Below, one piece after another: positions 22,517 to 27,095 of a stretch of 27,095 bases of DNA (the stretch's first letter is position 1; every line of letters begins with the position of its first letter). Source of the stretch: Tetmemena sp. SeJ-2015 (lineage: Eukaryota > Ciliophora > Spirotrichea > Sporadotrichida > Oxytrichidae); NCBI GenBank assembly GCA_027382625.1, contig JAJKFJ010020297.1, positions 1 to 27,095 on the forward strand, in the 5' to 3' direction. A program made the translations under genes and the position numbers. The notes under the pieces are model-generated. The model saw only the letters and a list, made by a program, of their open reading frames with translations, was not told where the DNA came from and made no database searches.

Positions 22517-23724
22517 TCAGAATAGCATGCAGCACCCAGTACTCTTTTTATATGCTTACTTTTTGAAAAGATGCGCCTGTCCTCTCAAGCTCTCACTTTG
22601 ATTCTCTAACTTTTCCATATCTTTCACATTCTCAATCATATCTTTAACATTTCCCTTCATTATAGTCTTCACCTCCTCACATTTTACCTCCGCTCGCTGG
22701 AGACTGTCATATCTCTCCTCATATTAAAATTAAGATTTATAATAAAGATGTTCTTCATATATAGCTTTCAAAAGCTAAGTTACTCCTTTTAGCTTTATCT
22801 TATCTGACAAATAATCGTTCCCCTCTTGCCCTTTCTTTGATTTCCCAGAGCTCAACCCTACAATTATAAGCTTCACAAAGAGAGAGAAAATTACTTAGGA
22901 GCTTGAATCTGTTTTGATCGAAGGCTTCCTCCGACATTTCTTACAGAAATTATTTTGCAATTCGAGGAAGCTACCTTATCTAATTGGCTTTTTATACTAA
23001 AAGAACACTCACCAAAATTATTGATATTTAATGAGAGAGTATCTAATTTGTGACCAATACAACTTCAAAATCGCAAATCATGACATGCAGCTCTCCTGGT
23101 GGAAATCGCTTTACTGAATTTAATTTTCTATGTTTTAACTTGCCCTTATCAGGTTCTATTCGGCCAGCTCTCATTTTACTTTCTTTCAGAATTTATTTGG
23201 GGCTCTAGTCAGAGTCGAAAGAAACCCCTTCTGAATTTTACTAATCTAAATCTATTCCCGAATATTAGCTTTCACCATCATCTTAAATTGAGCAAGTTCA
23301 AGCATCGCTTAATTTTCAAATAATTTTGAATTTAAAATAAAATTCGCTTTCTTTGGATTCAACCAATCGAGAATTCTCGTGGAAAGTAGTCCCTGCTCTA
23401 ATTAAATGAATTAGATAAATCTATAATATCTTTTGCTGCTAGTTTTGGAGGATAGAGTTTTACGAGCTCTGTGATAAGTTCTCTCAAGTAAGAGTCAAGG
23501 GCAGTAGACTCTGGCTAATAGAGTTCTTATTTTACTTTATTCATAAACTCAGTTTGATATGCCTTCTCAAAGTTAATAAGGAAAGTATTTTAATGAAATG
23601 ATTTTCAAAGATAAGCAGAGGAGTCAATTCATTTGGAATAGTAGCAGTAGTCTCTTACTACGCCTTAGTCTTTTAACTAGAGGAGGTTTATCTACTACTA
23701 GAGAAACAAAAAATTAGTAATTTT
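22517..23724 (-). CDS. longin/Ykt6-like SNARE with C-terminal CCxxx lipidation motif
   Basis: Minus-strand gene ending TGA at 22517-22519. The last 60 residues form a SNARE-like heptad helix (MIENVKDMEKLENQSESLRG) followed by AYKKSTGCCMLF: two adjacent cysteines, the second heading a CaaX-type box, as in Ykt6, which is palmitoylated and prenylated. Ykt6 acts in Golgi, endosome and autophagosome fusion. The N-terminal part (NELTPLLIFENHF, then FLINFEKAYQTEFMNKVKQE near 23570) recalls a longin fold, but the protein is about twice Ykt6 length, so it could also be a fusion or two genes. The residue where R-SNAREs carry the ionic-layer Arg is not clearly Arg here. IESs: pointers AGAGC, AATTAGATA and TAT. 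Homopolymer breaks near 23381 and 23588. The ATG was not found; the gene is divergent from the GTPase. Confidence 0.6.
22721..22763 (-). other. IES with pointer TAT in the SNARE gene
   Basis: ATA on plus at 22721-22723 and 22761-22763. Excising 40 nt removes TGAs and joins NLAFESY to EERYDSLQRAE in frame. Confidence 0.55.
22977..23048 (-). other. IES with 9-bp pointer AATTAGATA
   Basis: TATCTAATT on plus at 22977-22985 and 23040-23048. Excising 63 nt joins VVLVTNQI to RQLPRIAKQ in frame. A 9-base exact repeat at this spacing is unlikely by chance even in A/T-rich DNA. Confidence 0.7.
23167..23206 (-). other. IES with pointer AGAGC
   Basis: GCTCT on plus at 23167-23171 and 23202-23206. Excising 35 nt removes two TGAs and joins FLSTLTRA to GRIEPDKGKLKHR. 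Confidence 0.75.
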
Positions 23725-23838
23725 ATCATTCAATTTACAATTAAATTATTAACCAACCCACTTATCATCATCTTATTGCTATGAAACATTTTAAATCCAA
23801 TAGAAATAATTGTAAACAAAATTAATCATACTTTCGTA
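23725..23838. promoter_or_regulatory. divergent intergenic spacer
   Basis: About 114 A/T-rich bases between the divergently oriented SNARE and GTPase genes; it must hold the 5' flanks of both. No specific promoter element is recognised. A minus-strand ATG near 23790 followed by a GT-AG interval could be a first exon of the SNARE gene, but the phase does not fit. Confidence 0.35.
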
Positions 23839-24566
23839 ATGGTAGAAAGACCTAATCCAAAGATAACTCCAGAGCCTGTGGTTGAGCCCTCAAAGTTGAA
23901 GATTGTCCTAGTAGGAGAGCAGCAAGTGGGAAAGACCTGTATGTGCAAAAGATTTGCTTCAAACACTTACAACCCAAACGAAGATAAAACTATTGGCTCA
24001 GATTTCTACTCGAAGGTTATGCCCAAGTCTGCTTTGATAAAGAATGCTGTTTAATTCACACTCTGGGATTTGAGTGGAGACCAAGCCTATGTTGAGGTTA
24101 GAAATGAGTTCTAAACTGTATAATAGAATTTATAAGTGATGTTGTAAATTTAGATCATTAATTTACAAGGACTCGTAAGTGCTGGTCATAGTCTACGATG
24201 TGACAAATAGAAAAAGTTTTGATGCCATCGATATGTGGCTCAGAGAGGTTTCTAAATATGGAGGAGAGCACCTTCAAAATGCAACCATAGTTGTTGGAAA
24301 TAAAAGTGACATGAAGAATAGGATTTTATTTATGCATAGTTAATTATATTTTAAATAAAGGAGAGCTATTACCAAAGAAGAAGCAGAAAACTGGGTAAAG
24401 CAAAGAGGCTTTGCAAATTATTATGAAACTAGTGCGAGTGAGGGTAACGGCTTCAATTAGATGTTCTCTGATATAGCTCAATAATTTGTTTGAAAGAAAC
24501 ATGTATGAATAACTCTTATTGATTTCCGTTAATACTTTTGAAAATGTTTACATTAAATCTTATTGA
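23839..24566 (+). CDS. RJL-family (DNAJC27/RBJ-like) small GTPase without J domain
   Basis: Plus-strand gene from ATG 23839. G motifs: GEQQVGKT (residues 26-33), TIGSDFY switch I, WDLSGDQ (G3, with the Rab catalytic Gln replaced), NKSD (G4) and ETSAS (G5). EVRNEFYKDSQVLVIVYDV followed by SFDAIDMWL closely resembles the EVRNEFYKD motif of human DNAJC27, marking the RJL family rather than a classical Rab. RJL proteins are known to lack the prenylated C-terminal cysteines, and several protist members lack the DnaJ domain; both apply here. The family has been linked to flagella. Two IESs are placed (pointers TA and AGGA). An extra T near 24483 must be skipped to read DIAQNLFERNMYEQ. The end at TGA 24564-24566 is tentative because of a 10-bp direct repeat there. 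Confidence 0.85.
24112..24165 (+). other. IES with 2-bp pointer TA in the GTPase gene
   Basis: TA at 24112-24113 and 24164-24165. Excising 52 nt restores EVRNEFYKDSQVLV, a conserved RJL motif, without error. There is no GT at the left boundary, so an intron is excluded. Confidence 0.85.
24320..24362 (+). other. IES with pointer AGGA in the GTPase gene
   Basis: AGGA at 24320-24323 and 24359-24362. Excising 39 nt gives GNKSDMKNRRAITKEEAENW, the expected length after the G4 motif; left in place, it would add 13 A/T-coded residues. Confidence 0.75.
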
Positions 24567-24567
24567 T
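24514..24567 (+). repeat. 10-bp direct repeat at the GTPase 3' end
   Basis: TCTTATTGAT at 24514-24523 and 24558-24567, 44 bp apart. It overlaps the presumed stop and may be the pointer pair of a third IES, or a chance repeat in A/T-rich 3' sequence. Confidence 0.7.
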
Positions 24568-24623
24568 AAACGAATATATTCATCATTTGATGATTATCGC
24601 AAACTATAGTCAATCGCCTAAAA

Positions 24624-27095
24624 TCAAAGTTAAGTTTGCGATTAATTTCTGGATGTCATTTCTGATCTAACTTGTTAAGCCCTTATAAGAGGCACAAAAA
24701 TAGTTCTCCTCTAAGATATTATTGCTTTTCCTTTCTAATTGATAATTTGCCCGTTATTTTAGCTAACTTGAGAAATAGATTTCGTACTTGCGGAATTTTT
24801 CATATTTTATGAAGAAAGCATTTAACTCAATGAAGTATTTCTAGTTGTAGGTCGTTTTGCTATCTTATTAGATTAAGCATAGTATTCATTAAATTTGGTT
24901 TAAGTTATTAAGGGTAGATTTTTCTTTTAATTTACAAGGTTTGAATCCATTATAATAATTTTTAAGCAAATGATGATGATGAAAATAAATTGTTCAATCC
25001 TTATTAAAAAGATGAGTAGGGAGTTTATTCTTCATTTTCTCTAGATCTTAGGTATCAGACTTATCAGATGTAACTAAAGCTTTGATATGAGTGTTCATGA
25101 ATTACTACTTCATTGTAAGTTCCATCTTTTACAAAAGCTTTGAGGAATTATTCTAGATTGTCTTAAAATTCTGTGTTGAATTGAGTGAGGTGAGAAGCTA
25201 AGAGTACTTTGTAGGGTTTTAATTGTTTAGGAATTGTGATTAAGAAAAGGTGTTGTTAAGTGTTGTTTGCTAGGTTTTAAAATTTGATTGGATATGTAAA
25301 GCATTTCGAGATTAAGTCTGGTTTGATCCAGTAAATTAGCTTGGCATTAAAACTCTTAATGACTCTGGGTTTTTAATGATGATCTTACTTCTCTCGTTTT
25401 AGCAATGCTTGGGAGTGGAATAATTTTAGATCCCCGATAGATCTATTTCATTAAACTATCTAAGCGTATTAGCTTTTTAATAAGCCTAAATTTGGTCTTA
25501 TTATTTTGACTTGAGGAATTTTTCTTTAAAGCTGCTCCTTATTTCCTGAAGCTAATTCGAGCTGTCAAAAGGCTGAAACGTCATATCTCCGATGTTTTAA
25601 TTCTATTGCTTTTGATCATTTAGATTTTATTATAAGCTTATGAGGTTTCTTTAATAAATAATGATATATATAATCACATTTTCCTTGTGAAGCTAGTTAT
25701 TGATAACTTCTCATGGACATTTGGTTTTAAACTTTATAAAATGATATATCTAACACATATTTTTTAGTGAAATATAAACTTTGAATTCGTCAGGCGAAGT
25801 CATCTTACACTTATCATTTTCAAATATTGTAACCCCAGGCTCGGGCTCATCAAAATTATCAAAGAGACTTCCTGCTGTTTAGATTTAGTTTATCACATGC
25901 TATTTGATCCCACACAGCTTTACTAATTTTGTGTAGTCATTTATTTTGGAACCTTCAACAATTAATTCAAATTATGAATGAATCTGTTGTTCTTGACTGT
26001 TCAAAAACTTGAATTGGGTCTTGAGGTTTCTAATCTTTCGCTTTAAGAGAAGTCTTTTATTAATTTTTGATGAGTTTAATTTTATACCTCGGCTGGATAT
26101 CAGGAGGCATGTGTTTTTCGGTCAATGGATCTTGCAAAATAAGTTCGCCTTTATGATCAAATGTAAAGTTCTTATTTTCAAGTCCCTTGTTAATTCACTT
26201 AGAGTATTAAAGATATTTTAAATTGAGATGAATTCAATTTATCTCCTCAGTTCTGAGAGTTTTCCTTCTCTGTTGATCAATGAGTTTTCTTCTCTCTTGA
26301 TTTACATTCTCTTCTTTTCTCATTAGCTTATCTCTATGCTGTGAGATGAAGATCGCCATATTAAATCTTTAATCTCAATCTAGCCCTTCGTAGGAGGAGA
26401 AATGTTTTTATCTTCCAAAGAATTCAGATTCATTTGCAAATATATTTATTTTATGTTGCTATTTTAGATCTATAATTATTTGGGTCTGTTTTTTGGGAGA
26501 AAAAGCAACGTCATTTGAAAAATAAGTTCCTTGGATATTGGAGAGCCTTGCGCCTTATACACTCTAATCAATTAATTAAGAAAGTTAGAGTTAAGCTCAA
26601 ACTCAATGGAGTTAGTAGTTAAGGTTCTTACAATCCGAACTGTTGAATCATTATTACTTAAGAGAATAATATTTTTAGTGCATATTTAATTTTTAATTTT
26701 AAGAAAATATTTTTGGTGAGATGAAGTCATCTGCTGGTTCTGATTTTACTATAATCTCAAATAAATATACGTATTTCCCACTCTTAATTAAGGAAAAATT
26801 TAATTAAATTTGTTCTTATACACTCTTTCTGACCTAACTGGTTCTCTTAGATTTCCTAGTTAAGCCCAATAATTTACTATTTCTTCAATCAAACTGTTGA
26901 TTCTTTAAATTAATGTGCACATCCCCAACGGGAGAAGAATCCTGTGATTCGATAGGGTTGTAATTCTTTATATTTATGTCTATTATTAAATAGGACTTCC
27001 AGAGGAAGATGGAGTTGCTGATGGAGCTGACCCAACAAAAAAAAAAAGGGAAATAAAATAAGAGTGGTTGCAGATGACGATGCACCGACTACGGC
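24624..27095 (-). CDS. long Gln/Asn/Ser-rich protein (5' partial), family unassigned
   Basis: Minus-strand gene running off the right edge, ending TGA at 24624-24626 (EMTSRNQSQTQL). From the right: NPIESQDSSPVGDVHINL (near 26930), a beta-rich block with KYVYLFEIIVKSEPADDF (near 26765) and VRIVRTLTTNSIEFELN (near 26630), a charged helix ISQHRDKLMRKEENVNQERR (near 26350), FTFDHKGELILQDPLTEKH (near 26160), VTIFENDKCKMTSPDEFKVY (near 25830), then about 1 kb of Gln/Asn/Ser/Thr-rich sequence. The beta block and FDHKGE-type motif recall large axonemal (CFAP-type) proteins, but this is an impression, not an assignment. MNLNSLEDKNISPPTKG with ATG at 26433 could be an internal start, so two genes are possible. 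Homopolymer breaks near 24999, 26345 and elsewhere; IESs are certainly present between 25640 and 25760. Confidence 0.6.

Noticed and set aside
27032..27048. Run of A followed by GGG as a telomere or poly(A) relic
   Set aside because: A single run without repeated C4A4/G4T4 units; nothing indicates a telomere addition site.

Overview
The window looks like germline (micronuclear) DNA of a spirotrich, probably hypotrich, ciliate of the Oxytricha/Stylonychia/Tetmemena type. Three things in the sequence say so. (1) Every recognisable gene reads through TAA and TAG as glutamine and uses only TGA as stop. (2) Coding blocks alternate with AT-rich, gene-poor DNA. (3) Coding frames are repeatedly interrupted by short AT-rich insertions that mostly lack GT-AG ends and are bounded by a direct repeat of 2 to 9 bases. 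Removing the insertion plus one repeat copy restores the frame and, in conserved families, the protein alignment. That is the signature of internal eliminated sequences (IESs) between macronuclear-destined segments (MDSs), with the repeat as pointer. A few conventional GT-AG introns (33 and 42 nt) also occur.

Layout. 110-2880 (+): cyclic-nucleotide-binding-domain protein. 2950-4745 (-) and 5059-7986 (-): two acidic/Gln-rich coiled-coil proteins. 8380-10508 (-): a Ser/Asn/Gln-rich protein. 10850-11061 (-): an orphan N-terminal segment. 11503-12036 (-): a small coiled-coil protein. 12040-14840: mostly AT-rich non-coding DNA with one GC-richer island. 14847-18106 (-): protein kinase K1, split by a 2.2-kb IES that contains an 803-bp inverted-repeat transposon. 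18188-19831 (-): pieces of a membrane protein. 20003-22168 (-): protein kinase K2, a paralogue of K1. 22517-23724 (-): a longin/Ykt6-like SNARE. 23839-24566 (+): an RJL-family (DNAJC27/RBJ-like) GTPase. 24624-27095 (-): a long Gln/Asn/Ser-rich protein running off the right edge.

Most genes are on the minus strand. The two plus genes are each convergent with a neighbour (2880/2950 and 24566/24624), and the SNARE and GTPase are divergent with 114 bp between them. In a hypotrich each of these loci would probably become its own nanochromosome after IES removal, so neighbours need not be functionally linked.

Most interesting: K1 and K2 carry IESs at the same two codons with unrelated IES sequences and pointers, so the insertions probably predate the duplication. 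The transposon inside the large K1 IES has about 105-bp terminal inverted repeats ending in G/C runs and a perfect 8-bp target duplication.

Caution: at least ten one-base frame breaks fall in homopolymer runs across otherwise good genes. This looks like residual sequencing error rather than gene decay. MDS edges, gene ends and some starts are inferred from reading frames by eye.
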